Source of the DNA: Nothopassalora personata
Taxonomy: Eukaryota; Ascomycota; Dothideomycetes; Mycosphaerellales; Mycosphaerellaceae
Length of the DNA: 64,000 nucleotides
Reading direction: 5' to 3'
NCBI GenBank assembly: GCA_033816765.1
Contig: CM066287.1
Coordinates: 3,224,001 to 3,288,000, forward strand
The position numbers and the translations under genes are program-made. The notes beneath the pieces were generated by a model. It saw nothing but the letters and a program-made list of their open reading frames with translations, made no database searches and was not told the origin of the DNA. Shown piece by piece: positions 9,427 to 18,723 of this stretch; the stretch's first letter is position 1, and each line of letters opens with the position of its first letter.

Positions 9427-11339
9427 CTATAACTTGATGCTGTACTCCAAGATCCTCTCGGCGAGCCGATCTGCCGTGACTTCTTCTTTGATGCCTAATC
9501 TCCGGCATTGCAGCTCCACAGCTCTGTGTTGCTTCCAGGCTTTGCCCAGAACGACGATGAATGGGTAGCCAATAAAGTCCGCATCGTTCAGCTTCCAGCC
9601 CATAGGTCGGTCCCTGTCATCAATTACAGCGTCCAGTGATTTCTTACCGAGGCTAGGATCAAGGGAGTCGTACAGCGTCGACGTGTCCGAAGATGGCACC
9701 CCTCCGGCGGCCACGAGGACGACACCGAAAGGCGCGATGGCGACAGGCCAATTGAGACCCTTACTATCGGCAAGGAGGGATGCAGCAGCACCTAGCAGTC
9801 GCGACACGCCGATGCCGTGACACCCCATTGCGATCTCAACTTGCTGGTTACTTTCATCTTGGACCATCGCTTCTAGAGGTGTGCTGTAACGCTTTCCGAG
9901 ATGGAACGTATGTCCAATCTCAACCGCTCGGCTGAACTTCAAAGAGCCTTCGGTCCCGCACTGAGGACATCCATCATCGTGTCGTGCTTTGGAGAGTGTG
10001 AACGGCGAGACGTCGATGTCCGGAATGGTAGAGTGGAAGGTCTGACTGAGTTGCTTGTTCTTGCCGTGGGTGGTCCAGTGCTCGATACTGTCGATGATGG
10101 GAGCGACCGGAACTCTGGGATCACGGAAAACAAGCCACTCTGCTGGATCACTGGAGGTCTTGCTCTCTTCGAGGCGAGCAAACAGCTCATCTGGGCTAAC
10201 AGCCTCAGTCGTGTCTATGTTGGGCACGAGCTTTTTCATGGCATGAATATTGATCTCGTACGGTCCGTTTGGCAGGAAGACTTGGACAAGAGTCTTTAGT
10301 TGAGAAGGAGCATCGGGAGATGCGTTTCGCGAGGTATCATCAGCAGCTGATATTTCGCTGACGTGGCCGTACCAGATCTGGTAAGGCAAGTCACCTGCGG
10401 ACTGCTTGACATCAACACCTGGTGTCGTCACAGCATCCGTTGCCTGCTCGGAGCGGTACTCCGGGAGATAGAGCTCCTCGTTGACAGAGAAATCGCATTT
10501 CTGGCAGCTGATGATCGTATCCTCACCCCTGTCACTCGCAAAGTGATACTCGTGACTGTGGCTGCCACCCATGTTGCCAGAGTCGGCATTGGCTACCAGG
10601 TAAGGCAGGTTAAGATCGTCCAAGAACGCTTTGTAGGCAGCACGCACTTCCTCGTACGTGCCCATAGCCTGGGCATCGGTGACATCGAAGGTGTAGAGAT
10701 CTTTCATGACGAACTCTCGTCCGCGCAACAGTCCTTGTCTCGGCCGCGCTTCATCGCGATACTTCCTAGTGACCTGATAGAGCCGAAGCGGAAGGTCCTT
10801 GTACGAGTGGACCGCGTTCTTTACGATGGTCGTGATCTCTTCCTCGTGAGTTGGCGCCAGCAGGTATTTGGCATCTTTACGATCCTTGAGCTGGAAAAGC
10901 TCCTTGCTGCGACCGTCGAGACGTCCCGACCTTTCCCACAAATCCTGTGAAGACAGAGATGAGAGCGAGACCTTGGAAGCGCCAATACTTTGCATGTGCT
11001 TGTCGATCAATTTTTCGATCTTGTCCTGCACTCTCAAACCCAATGGCAGCAGGTGAAAGATGCCAGAATGAGCTTGGCGGAGGAAGCCTGCTCGTACGAG
11101 CAGATCGTGGCCATCCTCGGTGGCATGTTCTGCTGTATTGGCCTTCCGAGTCTGAGTTGGAGTCCAGAAATTACTCAGACGATTGCGGCCATCATGCTGT
11201 CGATCCAGTCAGACGGATGGCATACTGAAACTTCTTTGATACTGACGTGTAAAGCGCGTGTCTGCGCGTTGGTCAACCGATTGAAGATGGACGCAGCCCT
11301 ACCGCACCACAGCGTCTTCAAGCCATGCTTCACGGACAT
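9427..11339 (-). CDS. Prolyl-tRNA synthetase, bacterial type, probably mitochondrial
   Basis: Exon 1 is 11339-11247. A 50-bp intron (11246-11197, donor GTCAGT, branch CTGAC) leads to exon 2, 11196-9427. Together they give 620 aa. The first 31 residues are basic and lack acidic residues (KHGLKTLWCGRAASIFNRL), as in a mitochondrial targeting peptide. Class II synthetase features follow: RAGFLRQAHSGIFHLLPLG near residue 75, motif 2 with TRKYRDEARPRQGLLRGREF near residues 174-195, motif 3 with GCHGIGVSRLLGA near residues 487-500, then an anticodon-binding domain. In the family it charges tRNA-Pro with proline. The bacterial-type architecture and leader indicate the organellar enzyme rather than the cytosolic one. 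Confidence 0.93.
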
Positions 11340-11570
11340 TCGGGGCACTGCTGCCCTTCATGTAGGAGCTGAAGACAGGCACGGCCAGGATGTTGCTGTG
11401 TTGCTGAGAAGAGATGCACGTGGTGATGGTCTGCGTGGAAGTACTGTATGTAGGAGACGGCCCGGCCCTCGCTGAAGATCGCCCCGAAGATCTGCCGCGC
11501 TCAGCACTTTTCTACAATGGTCTAGTTGCTGTCTTCTAACACAATCGCGACCTTGGAACACAGCGCGAAG
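11340..11570. promoter_or_regulatory. Shared divergent promoter, prolyl-tRNA synthetase and Noc1
   Basis: Only 231 bp separate the divergent start codons of a mitochondrial translation gene and a ribosome-biogenesis gene. No perfect TGACTCA Gcn4-type site or clear TATA box is seen. Co-regulation as translation-related genes is inference. Confidence 0.45.
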
Positions 11571-14207
11571 ATGAGTTCAAAGAGGAAGTCGTTTGACAGG
11601 GATAATCGCCCGCAAAAGAAGGTCAAGCAGGACTCCGGCCGCAAGGAGCAAAAGGCGTCTCTTACGCTGCCAGCACGATCCGACTGGCACGCCGCCGAAC
11701 TGCCAGCGCTCGAGACGAAGGATGTGACGAGCCTCCCCCCGCAGCGAACAATCGACGAGGTGCACAAATATGCGACGACGCTGCTCGAGGCGGAGAACAA
11801 AGTGTACAATGGCGCACATCTCAGCGGATCGTCGTCCCATAAATTCTTATCGACCATCATGGAGTCTGGTACGTTGGAGGACAGGATCTCGGCCCTCACA
11901 TTACGTGTCCAGGAATCGCCGCTGCATAACATGAAGGCCTTTGACAGTCTGTTGGGCTTGGCGAGGAAGAAGAGCCGGAATCAGGCACTGCAGGCCGTGG
12001 CAGCGTTGAAGGACATGCTGGGCCAGGGCGATGTGCTGCCCGCGAATCGCAAGCTGCGGGCATTTGCTAAGCAGCCTGGACTGTTGAGTGCACTGCAAGG
12101 GAAGAGTGCGCGTTGGACCATCGGCGAGTCGCTGCCGAGCGGTGTGCAGAAGGCTCATCTGATCGTCTGGGCATTCGAGGACTGGCTGAAGAAGAAGATC
12201 TTTGAGCTGCTACAGATTCTCGAGACGTGGTGCAACGATGAGATCACATATTCGCGGAGACAGGCCATCACATTTGTGTGGGAACTTTTGAAAGAGAAGC
12301 CCGAGCAGGAGGAGAATCTGTTGCGACTATTGGTGAATAAGCTCGGAGATACAGAAAAGAAGATCGCATCACGAGCATCACATCTGCTGCTGCAACTGGA
12401 GACTTCTCATCCTGCCATGAAAACCATCGTCACCAACAGTATCGAGGCCGATTGTCTGTTTCGACCGGGCCAGAGCGACCATGCCAAGTACTACGCGATC
12501 ATCACTTTGAACCAGACCATCATCGGCCAGAAAGACCAGGAGCTTGCCAACAGACTGCTCGAAATCTACTTCAGCCTCTTCGTTCAGCTGCTGAAACCTG
12601 TCGAGAAAGCCAATGCACCCGCCACAGGTTCAAACAGTGCACCATTGAAGTCGAATGGCAAGGTGCAAGGTGGTGGCGGTAAGGCTGGCAAGATGGCAGC
12701 GAAGAAGCAGAAGGCCCAGGAGCGGACTGAGGAGGCTGCCGTGCAGCTCCACGACAAGATGATCTCACAGGTCCTAGCCGGTGTGAATCGAGCATTTCCG
12801 TACGCCGACACGAGCGATCCAACCTTTGAGGAGCAGCTGAACACGATCTTCCGCGTAGCACACTCAGCCAACTTCAACACCAGCATTCAAGCCTTGATGC
12901 TTCTGCAGCAGATCTCTTTTCGCAAGCACTTGGGCGCCGAGCGATTCTACCGCACGCTGTACGAGTCTCTACTGGATCCACGACTATTCGGCTCAAGCAA
13001 ACAAGTCATGTACCTGAACCTCCTTTACAAGAGTTTGAAGGCGGACCTGAATGCCAAGCGTGTGCAAGCCTTCGTCAAGAGGATGTTGCAAGTCATCACC
13101 ATGCATGAACCACCCTTTGCTTGCGGTGTCCTCTTCCTTGTTAGCGAGCTTAGCAGTACCTTCCCAAGCATACGGAGCATGCTGAACGAAGCTGAAGTCA
13201 ATGATGAGGACGAGGAAGAGCACTTTGTCGATGTGCCCGAAGAGGGCGATGTGGCTGCAAATGGAGCCGAAGTATCGCCACCCAAGGTCATATACAACCC
13301 ACGAAAGCGAGATCCGGAGCACGCCAAAGCGGAGCGGACATGTCTTTGGGACATCATACCCCTGCTCAAGCACTTCCATCCATCTGTCGCGCTCTTTGCA
13401 GAAGCCGTGTGTGGCACTAAAGAGATGCCGCCGAAACCAGACCCAACACAGCACACGCTCATGCACTTTTTGGACCGTTTCGTATACCGCAATCCAAGCA
13501 CGAAGCAGGCCAAGGCACACGGCAGCTCGATCATGCAACCGCTCGCTGGCAGCAATTCCGCCGATCTTCTGGTCCGTCCCAGTGATAATGGTGTGAGAGG
13601 TGCACCGCTCAACACAGAGAGCTTCTGGGCGAAGAAGGTCGAGGATGTGGCGGCAGATGAGGTCTTCTTCCATAGCTACTTCAACGCGGCCAGCAATACC
13701 AAGAAGAGGAAGCCTGCTAAGAAGGAGAAGAAGGTACGCGGCGATGACGAGGACAGCGAAGACGACGGCGAAGATGAAATCTGGCAAGCCATCGCTGCAT
13801 CTCGACCAGAGGTCGAAGGACTTGACGAGGACGACGACATCAGTATGGATGATCTCGACAGCGCAAATGACCAATCTGACGATGAATCTGAAGCTGGTCT
13901 TGATCTTGGAGGTGGAGATGACGAAGGTGACGCTGATGCATTTGCCAAGCTCGATGGCTTTGGTGAAGATGAAGGTGGAGGAGACATGGACGACCTGCCT
14001 GAGCTGGAGAGTGACGAGGATGCAATGCTGGGCGACGAAGACGATGTGCCATTCGCTTTGGAAGCATCAGAATCATCAGAAGAGGAGAGCAAGACTGCTC
14101 GCAATAAGAAGAAGCGGCAAGAGAAGAAGAAGCTCAAGTTATTACCGACATTCGCGTCGGCGGAAGATTATGCGAAGCTGATACAGGACGATCCGGACGA
14201 TGTATAG
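11571..14207 (+). CDS. MAK21: Ribosome biogenesis protein Noc1/Mak21 (CBF/Mak21 family)
   Basis: A single exon encodes 878 aa. The start at 11571 is the first ATG followed by a basic nuclear-type leader (SSKRKSFDRDNRPQKKVKQ). An alpha-solenoid follows, with WAFEDWLKKKIFELLQILE and repeated helical segments. A CBF/Mak21 domain lies around residues 430-640, including LMLLQQISFRKHL and DPRLFGSSKQVMYLNLLYKS. The C-terminal 170 residues are strongly acidic and end in a basic KKKRQEKKKLKLLPTFAS patch. In yeast Noc1 pairs with Noc2 to carry early 60S pre-ribosomes in the nucleolus. The length is close to that of fungal orthologues. The acidic coding stretch produces long antisense open frames that are not genes. 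Confidence 0.94.
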   Translation: MSSKRKSFDRDNRPQKKVKQDSGRKEQKASLTLPARSDWHAAELPALETKDVTSLPPQRTIDEVHKYATTLLEAENKVYNGAHLSGSSSHKFLSTIMESGTLEDRISALTLRVQESPLHNMKAFDSLLGLARKKSRNQALQAVAALKDMLGQGDVLPANRKLRAFAKQPGLLSALQGKSARWTIGESLPSGVQKAHLIVWAFEDWLKKKIFELLQILETWCNDEITYSRRQAITFVWELLKEKPEQEENLLRLLVNKLGDTEKKIASRASHLLLQLETSHPAMKTIVTNSIEADCLFRPGQSDHAKYYAIITLNQTIIGQKDQELANRLLEIYFSLFVQLLKPVEKANAPATGSNSAPLKSNGKVQGGGGKAGKMAAKKQKAQERTEEAAVQLHDKMISQVLAGVNRAFPYADTSDPTFEEQLNTIFRVAHSANFNTSIQALMLLQQISFRKHLGAERFYRTLYESLLDPRLFGSSKQVMYLNLLYKSLKADLNAKRVQAFVKRMLQVITMHEPPFACGVLFLVSELSSTFPSIRSMLNEAEVNDEDEEEHFVDVPEEGDVAANGAEVSPPKVIYNPRKRDPEHAKAERTCLWDIIPLLKHFHPSVALFAEAVCGTKEMPPKPDPTQHTLMHFLDRFVYRNPSTKQAKAHGSSIMQPLAGSNSADLLVRPSDNGVRGAPLNTESFWAKKVEDVAADEVFFHSYFNAASNTKKRKPAKKEKKVRGDDEDSEDDGEDEIWQAIAASRPEVEGLDEDDDISMDDLDSANDQSDDESEAGLDLGGGDDEGDADAFAKLDGFGEDEGGGDMDDLPELESDEDAMLGDEDDVPFALEASESSEEESKTARNKKKRQEKKKLKLLPTFASAEDYAKLIQDDPDDV

Positions 14208-15215
14208 ACTGTGTAGTCATATATGGACTCGAAGTCGCTGGTCTTGTCATACTATTCCAACATCGTCAGGTCCTTGACAATTCCACATGAAGACGGCCAT
14301 CAATGGCTCTATCGAGTACAATATCCGTCAAGCGTAAGTGAATGCACGTATTGCAGCACAACCTAGAGACTAGCAGCCACGGTTAGCGAAGGGCGAATTC
14401 ACTGCACTGCACATGTCAACCTGGTTCACTGTCACTTGCAGCAAGCACGTGTCATTACAACACATTTACTCATATCTGCAACAAGGGAGCACTGTCGCGA
14501 GCACCACCAGACTATCACCAGACCAACAAATATACCAGCCCATGATCATGAGGTCAACCAGTGACAGCATCATGTCTCAAACCACCAACAGCAACTCAAG
14601 CGCAGCGAATACTCCCTCTGCTACCACTTCCAAGACCACAACCACCTCAACCAGCAGCGGTGCTCAATACAGCTTCCTGCCCTTGACCGAGGAGGTACGA
14701 CAGCCGCCAAAGAGCACAGCGCAGCAACAGACTGAGTCGAAGACGGAGAAGGAGGTGCCCGGGAAGAGCGCAGGCGGACTGCCGTGTGGTTTCCTGAGAC
14801 TGAATTGATGCGAACAGGTGTGCAGAAGACAGCAAGGAATAAGCTTGAGGCTGACCTATTGACCACGAAGTAGGAGAGTGGAATTCGAGAGCGCGCGCTA
14901 TTGTACGCGCACAGTGTTGCAATCTTTGCAGAGCAGTGGTGCGAGCAGGCACGAGGAAGGCCATCGCAATCGAGGCATGGTAGAGACGGTCTACCAGCTG
15001 TCTGTTCGGGTGGTGGTGGGCTACTTATCCTCCAACAAGCCCAAGTCCGAGGCTGCTTTTCGCGATGGCGTAGGCGAAGCGTCACGTGCCTTTGAAAATC
15101 AGGGCGAGTCCTTCCCTCCTTGGAGTACCTCTGTTCCCTGTGCCACGTCCACCTCGATGCACCACTTTCTAGCTGTATTCCTCCTTTCGAGGTGAACTCT
15201 GCTTCCTCGACATCC
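14208..15215. other. Intergenic stretch between Noc1 and prefoldin 5 genes
   Basis: It holds the Noc1 3' end on the left and the prefoldin 3' end on the right. One low-complexity candidate ORF (14572-14808) is listed separately. Nothing else is recognised. Confidence 0.4.
14572..14808 (+). CDS. Candidate small Ser/Thr-rich protein, unknown
   Basis: This 78-aa frame starts with MSQTTNSNSS. It has a Ser/Thr-rich amino half, then a more ordered part with QYSFLPLTEEV and a C-terminal GGLPCGFLRLN. No domain, signal peptide or membrane segment is seen. It may be a real short disordered protein because the second half is not low complexity. In-frame ATGs upstream at 14542 and 14548 are alternatives. 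Support is weak. Confidence 0.28.
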   Translation: MSQTTNSNSSAANTPSATTSKTTTTSTSSGAQYSFLPLTEEVRQPPKSTAQQQTESKTEKEVPGKSAGGLPCGFLRLN

Positions 15216-15812
15216 TCACGCTGCTCCAGCGCTCGCCTGACCACTCTGCTGCTGTGCAATCATCTTCTGTCTGAGCACCTCCTCCACCATCCGCAGGTTA
15301 TTCGCTTTGCTGTTCACAATGTTCTCCAGATCTTTGATATTCTTGCCCAACTCCTCTATCTTTCCATTGTAGAACTTCTCGGCATCAGTCGTCGATTTCT
15401 CAACGTAGAAACCAGTCCCTACATCGACCAACACATTCTTCTCGTCCGCGAGCGTTCCGCGCACGTAGAGGGATGAGGTTAGAGGTACTAGCAAGGGTTT
15501 CTCTGCAGTGGAGGTTAGGATTGGGAGATCATTCGTCCGCGGTAGTGTGTCGAACCTTTCACGCTGTTGGCGACGCCATTCTTGATGCTGACAACACAAT
15601 CGCGGAACTTTTGTTGCGCGGTGCGGAGGTTTTGGTAGGAATTGGTCAAGTGTTGCACTTCATCGTCCAGCTGCTTCTTCACTTGGGACAATTGTTGCGG
15701 TGGGAGAGTGGCTAGGTCAACTGGGTAGATAGTCAGTATGGATGAGACGATGATAGTAGAACGACCTGGTTATGTAGCACTCACTTTGCTGACCTTGCCC
15801 GCCTGCAGCCAT
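15216..15812 (-). CDS. GIM5: Prefoldin subunit 5 (alpha-type prefoldin)
   Basis: Three exons, 15812-15785, 15720-15556 and 15502-15216, give 159 aa. Intron 1 has a GTGAGT donor. Intron 2 (15555-15503, 53 bp) has an unusual GTTCGA donor but a good CCTAACC branch and GCAG acceptor, and only this join restores the family sequence. The protein is an amino-terminal coiled coil (LPPQQLSQVKKQLDDEVQHL), a central beta-hairpin region with PLLVPLTSSLYV and VLVDVGTGFYVEK, and a carboxy-terminal coiled coil. This is the alpha-prefoldin plan, and the VGTGFYVEK segment is typical of subunit 5. Prefoldin is a cytosolic hexamer that delivers nascent actin and tubulin to the CCT chaperonin. The link with tubulin cofactor E in this window is by pathway only. 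Confidence 0.93.
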
Positions 15813-16525
15813 AGTTTGGTGTCTTCTCACGGCTTGAGCCGAGCTAGTGACATGTGGAGATGAAAATCGTTATCGATAGAGCTCGAACAATTACAAAGCC
15901 GTACCCTCGCACGTGCATCGCGAGTCCTTCCACTTTCAACAATGTTGTTGCCTTGTCAGGCCGCCCTTACTTTCATTGGCGCATGAAGAATTCCGGTCAA
16001 GCACGCCCTGTCCGCCCTACTGATTACAGGGCACAGAGGGCGGCCGGAAATGCATGCAGCAAGTTATAGCCTGCGGTGAGCGGCCTCTTCGCGAGCTGTG
16101 CAGACACGGTGTCTCGAGTTGTAATCCTTCTCGGCACGCAAGCGAGGCCTGATTAGGCTGCCAAAGCTGACCGCGAAGCCAAGTGAACGGACTGAATCAC
16201 TGCTATGGGCGCCATTTTGACAACGGAAAAGGCGTAGAATGCACATTCTCGAAGGTCCAGCACTGCCATCTGGACTACGGTGTGGTATGTTGTTGTTAAT
16301 AATGTGAAATGGGATGGCAGCGCAATGGAAGGAAACTTTGGCACAGGCCACCAGCAGCTACGGCGTGAGATGTGACTCACTCGACCGGGCGCTAGTTATC
16401 CGCCTGCCGCAAGTGCCGTGCCCTCGAATTCATATTTTAGTGAATTCCCCCGCTCGTCTTTCTCTTCTTTCTTCACATCACACCACACGCCAACGTACAA
16501 CGACACCAAGCAGACAGTCACGAAA
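15813..16525. promoter_or_regulatory. Divergent intergenic region, prefoldin 5 and Cpc1 leader
   Basis: About 700 bp lie between the prefoldin start and the first uORF of the Cpc1 leader. The notable element is TGACTCA at 16373-16379. The pyrimidine-rich stretch at about 16450-16500 resembles a fungal transcription-start or leader region. No separate gene is seen. Confidence 0.45.
16373..16379 (+). promoter_or_regulatory. Cross-pathway control element (Gcn4/Cpc1 binding site TGACTCA)
   Basis: TGACTCA is a perfect match to the palindromic-type Gcn4/AP-1 consensus. It lies about 150 bp before the first uORF of the Cpc1 gene. In other fungi cpc-1/cpcA is autoregulated through such sites. Binding here is inferred. 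Confidence 0.6.
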
Positions 16526-16543
16526 ATGGCTGCCTCCGCTTGA
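16526..16543 (+). promoter_or_regulatory. uORF1 of the Cpc1/Gcn4 gene (5 codons)
   Basis: ATG GCT GCC TCC GCT TGA encodes MAASA and stops. Its context (CACGAAAATGGCT) is close to the optimal fungal initiation context. The family is known for translational control by uORFs, the first being very short and permissive for re-initiation. Its function here is inferred from that precedent. Confidence 0.62.
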
Positions 16544-16697
16544 GCGTCCCGCCCGTCACCATAACCAACCAATCAATCACTCATTACCTCTCCACTTTCG
16601 AAGCGTCTTCGGACCTTCACAACAACGCGCGCCGTCTTCTCGACAATCGCCCTGTGAAAACCCACCCGCCGTCCACCACGGTTTCACAACAGCAAAC

Positions 16698-16853
16698 ATG
16701 GCCTCCACCAGTGCTGCATCCCAGGCAAACGCCTCAACCCGTGTTCACGCAAGACTTCGACTTGTTCCAGCCGACAACTACGCCGACCCAGGCTCCTCCG
16801 GCTTCCTCTCGACGATCTCCATCGCTCGATTCGACGCTGCTTCCTTCGTTTAA
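16698..16853 (+). promoter_or_regulatory. uORF2 of the Cpc1/Gcn4 gene (51 codons)
   Basis: This ATG has a strong context (CAGCAAACATGG) and opens 51 codons ending TAA at 16851-16853. It is in a different frame from the bZIP ORF and ends 187 bp before the first main-frame ATG. Its size and place match the second, inhibitory uORF of cpc-1/cpcA leaders in Neurospora and Aspergillus. It overlaps the ATG-less part of the long bZIP frame. Confidence 0.52.
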
Positions 16854-17040
16854 CACCGCGAACCCAGCGGCGTTTCACGGGAACGGATATCTCAACTCAG
16901 CTCAACTAAAGGAAATCGACACTCAACTTAACCGGCCCAATCGACCACCCGTGCCTCTATTTCATTCAAACTCGACCGGCAACCTGGGCGACCAGACTAC
17001 TCAGCAGTTCCAAGACACATTAGGTAGAACATCATCCGCG

Positions 17041-17802
17041 ATGGGTGGCGGAGGTAATTTAACATCGAGCTCGTTGTCGCCTGATCACTCTCTTACTATG
17101 TCTACAGAGATCAACGTTGCCTACGATGGCACGTTCGGCGACCTCAGCGCTGCTGGGGACGCCGAGCTTTTCGGTTGCAGCAGCGGTAGCTACGACTTCG
17201 AGCTCATGGGCGACAACGGCTTCACTGCCATCAATGGCGGCGAGTCTAACGTTGGCACCATATCTCCAAAGGACCTGCACAACGACTTTGTACCACCATC
17301 CACGTCTTTCACCAATCTTACTACCCCTGGCTCTACTCTGCTTGATACACCGGACGACTACCAGACCGCACCACTGTTCACTGAGGACATGGGCGCCAGC
17401 AACGGCTGGTTCTCTCTGTTCCCAGACGACAACAATGAAATTGCCATCCCACCAAAGATGGAGCGAACAGCTTCAACCCACATTGTTGTCCACGCTGGTG
17501 GAGAGGGCAACGCTCGCAAGCGCAGTTCTACAACGACATCACCAACGCCCTTCAGCCCCATCGTGAAGCATTCGCAGGTTGCTGGTGTTGGTGCTCGCAA
17601 GCGGGATAAGCCACTTCCGCCTATCGTTGTTGACGAGGGTGACGCTGTTGCTCTCAAGCGTGCTCGCAATACTGCTGCAGCGCGTAAGTCACGCGCGAAG
17701 AAGGTGCAGGAGCGTGACGACCTCGAGAGTCAGATAGCAGACCTACAGGCACAGGTCGAATACTGGAAGAACAGGGCACTCAACGGCACTGCTGACGAGT
17801 AA
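17041..17802 (+). CDS. cpc1: Cpc1/CpcA/Gcn4-type bZIP activator of general amino-acid control
   Basis: From the first in-frame ATG the protein has 253 aa, close to Aspergillus CpcA; 17098 is a possible alternative start. The C-terminus is a Gcn4-class bZIP: basic region ALKRARNTAAARKSRAKK near residues 204-221, then a short leucine zipper (LESQIADLQAQVEYWKNRAL) that ends only ten residues before the terminus. Acidic and aromatic activation segments lie upstream (WFSLFPDDNNE near residue 125). The family activates amino-acid biosynthesis genes on starvation. Regulation is probably translational through uORFs at 16526 and 16698 and transcriptional through TGACTCA at 16373. The reading frame stays open back to 16444 with no ATG, so a longer protein cannot be excluded (see findings). 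Confidence 0.88.
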   Translation: MGGGGNLTSSSLSPDHSLTMSTEINVAYDGTFGDLSAAGDAELFGCSSGSYDFELMGDNGFTAINGGESNVGTISPKDLHNDFVPPSTSFTNLTTPGSTLLDTPDDYQTAPLFTEDMGASNGWFSLFPDDNNEIAIPPKMERTASTHIVVHAGGEGNARKRSSTTTSPTPFSPIVKHSQVAGVGARKRDKPLPPIVVDEGDAVALKRARNTAAARKSRAKKVQERDDLESQIADLQAQVEYWKNRALNGTADE

Positions 17803-18723
17803 GCACCCTGCAATCGCAAATGCCTGAATATCAGAAAGAAGCGTCTTAGTAGGGACGACGCTGGTGGAGGGAGGAAAAGTTTTGCTTGATGCGTTTCATG
17901 GGTTTGGAGGGAGTGCAACAGGCGCCATGTCGCCCCTGGCTTTGCATGTCACTCCTGCCTGTCTTTATAGCGGCTTGCGTCTCGACAGCATCGGGCGCCC
18001 GCATCTCTTTCTGCTTATGCACTTCGACGGCCTTCTGATGTCTCCTGCCTCGGCAGTTGATGGACTCGATGGGTACATTCCGCCTTAGCTTCTATGTCGA
18101 CGAGGTCGATATGGGCTCGAAATCAACTCAGTCTCTAGCAACAAACCGTGTCTTTACTCTCGCTTCTACATCTAATGTCCAGTAGTACTCCAGTGGCGTA
18201 GGAACTTGTGAAGATCGCGGCGTCACATACTACGATGGCATAGCTTGATCCGTCGACCCCTCCAAACGAGTACCCGACCTGTCATGAGATAGGTAGCCAC
18301 ATTCAGTTGTACAAAACACGTCGACTTCATCATGTTGTCGCATGATCGTGCGCCAGCTGCATGATTGATGAGTAGGCCACGGCATAGTAGCTCGATAGCA
18401 TTGGAAAGACATCCGCCAGGGCTTTGATGGCCCTCCGCCTTTGCCGCTCATTTACAGCACGAGGAGGAAATCATCCGGGCGTAATTCGGATGGCATAGGA
18501 ATGCTACGCCGAAGATGACTTTAGGGGCGCGCAGGAGAAGCCCATCGTATCTTGGAAATCGCGTTCTGTTTGTTCCCGTCCCTGCAGAATATGTAGCTTC
18601 AGTGGACCCTGCAGCCTGTCAACAACCCCTCCATGTTTTTATTCCGATCCGGGTCATAATCGCGAGCACCACCACCAGCACCCATCACTTGCTCCTGCCG
18701 CACGCGGCTGGCGCGGGACAACG
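17803..18723. other. Intergenic spacer, Cpc1 3' region and ALT promoter
   Basis: No supported gene. It should contain the Cpc1 3' UTR and the alanine aminotransferase promoter. No TGACTCA site and no clear TATA box were found by eye. Confidence 0.4.

Noticed and set aside
10363..10950. 195-codon open frame antisense to prolyl-tRNA synthetase
   Set aside because: It lies fully within conserved synthetase coding sequence and is best explained as a shadow frame.
12993..13874. 293-codon open frame antisense to Noc1
   Set aside because: It mirrors the acidic, codon-biased coding strand of an unmistakable Noc1 gene and has no domain of its own.
14621..15259. 212-codon minus-strand frame downstream of prefoldin 5
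   Set aside because: Low-complexity Ser/Arg composition, overlaps the prefoldin 3' end, and no domain.
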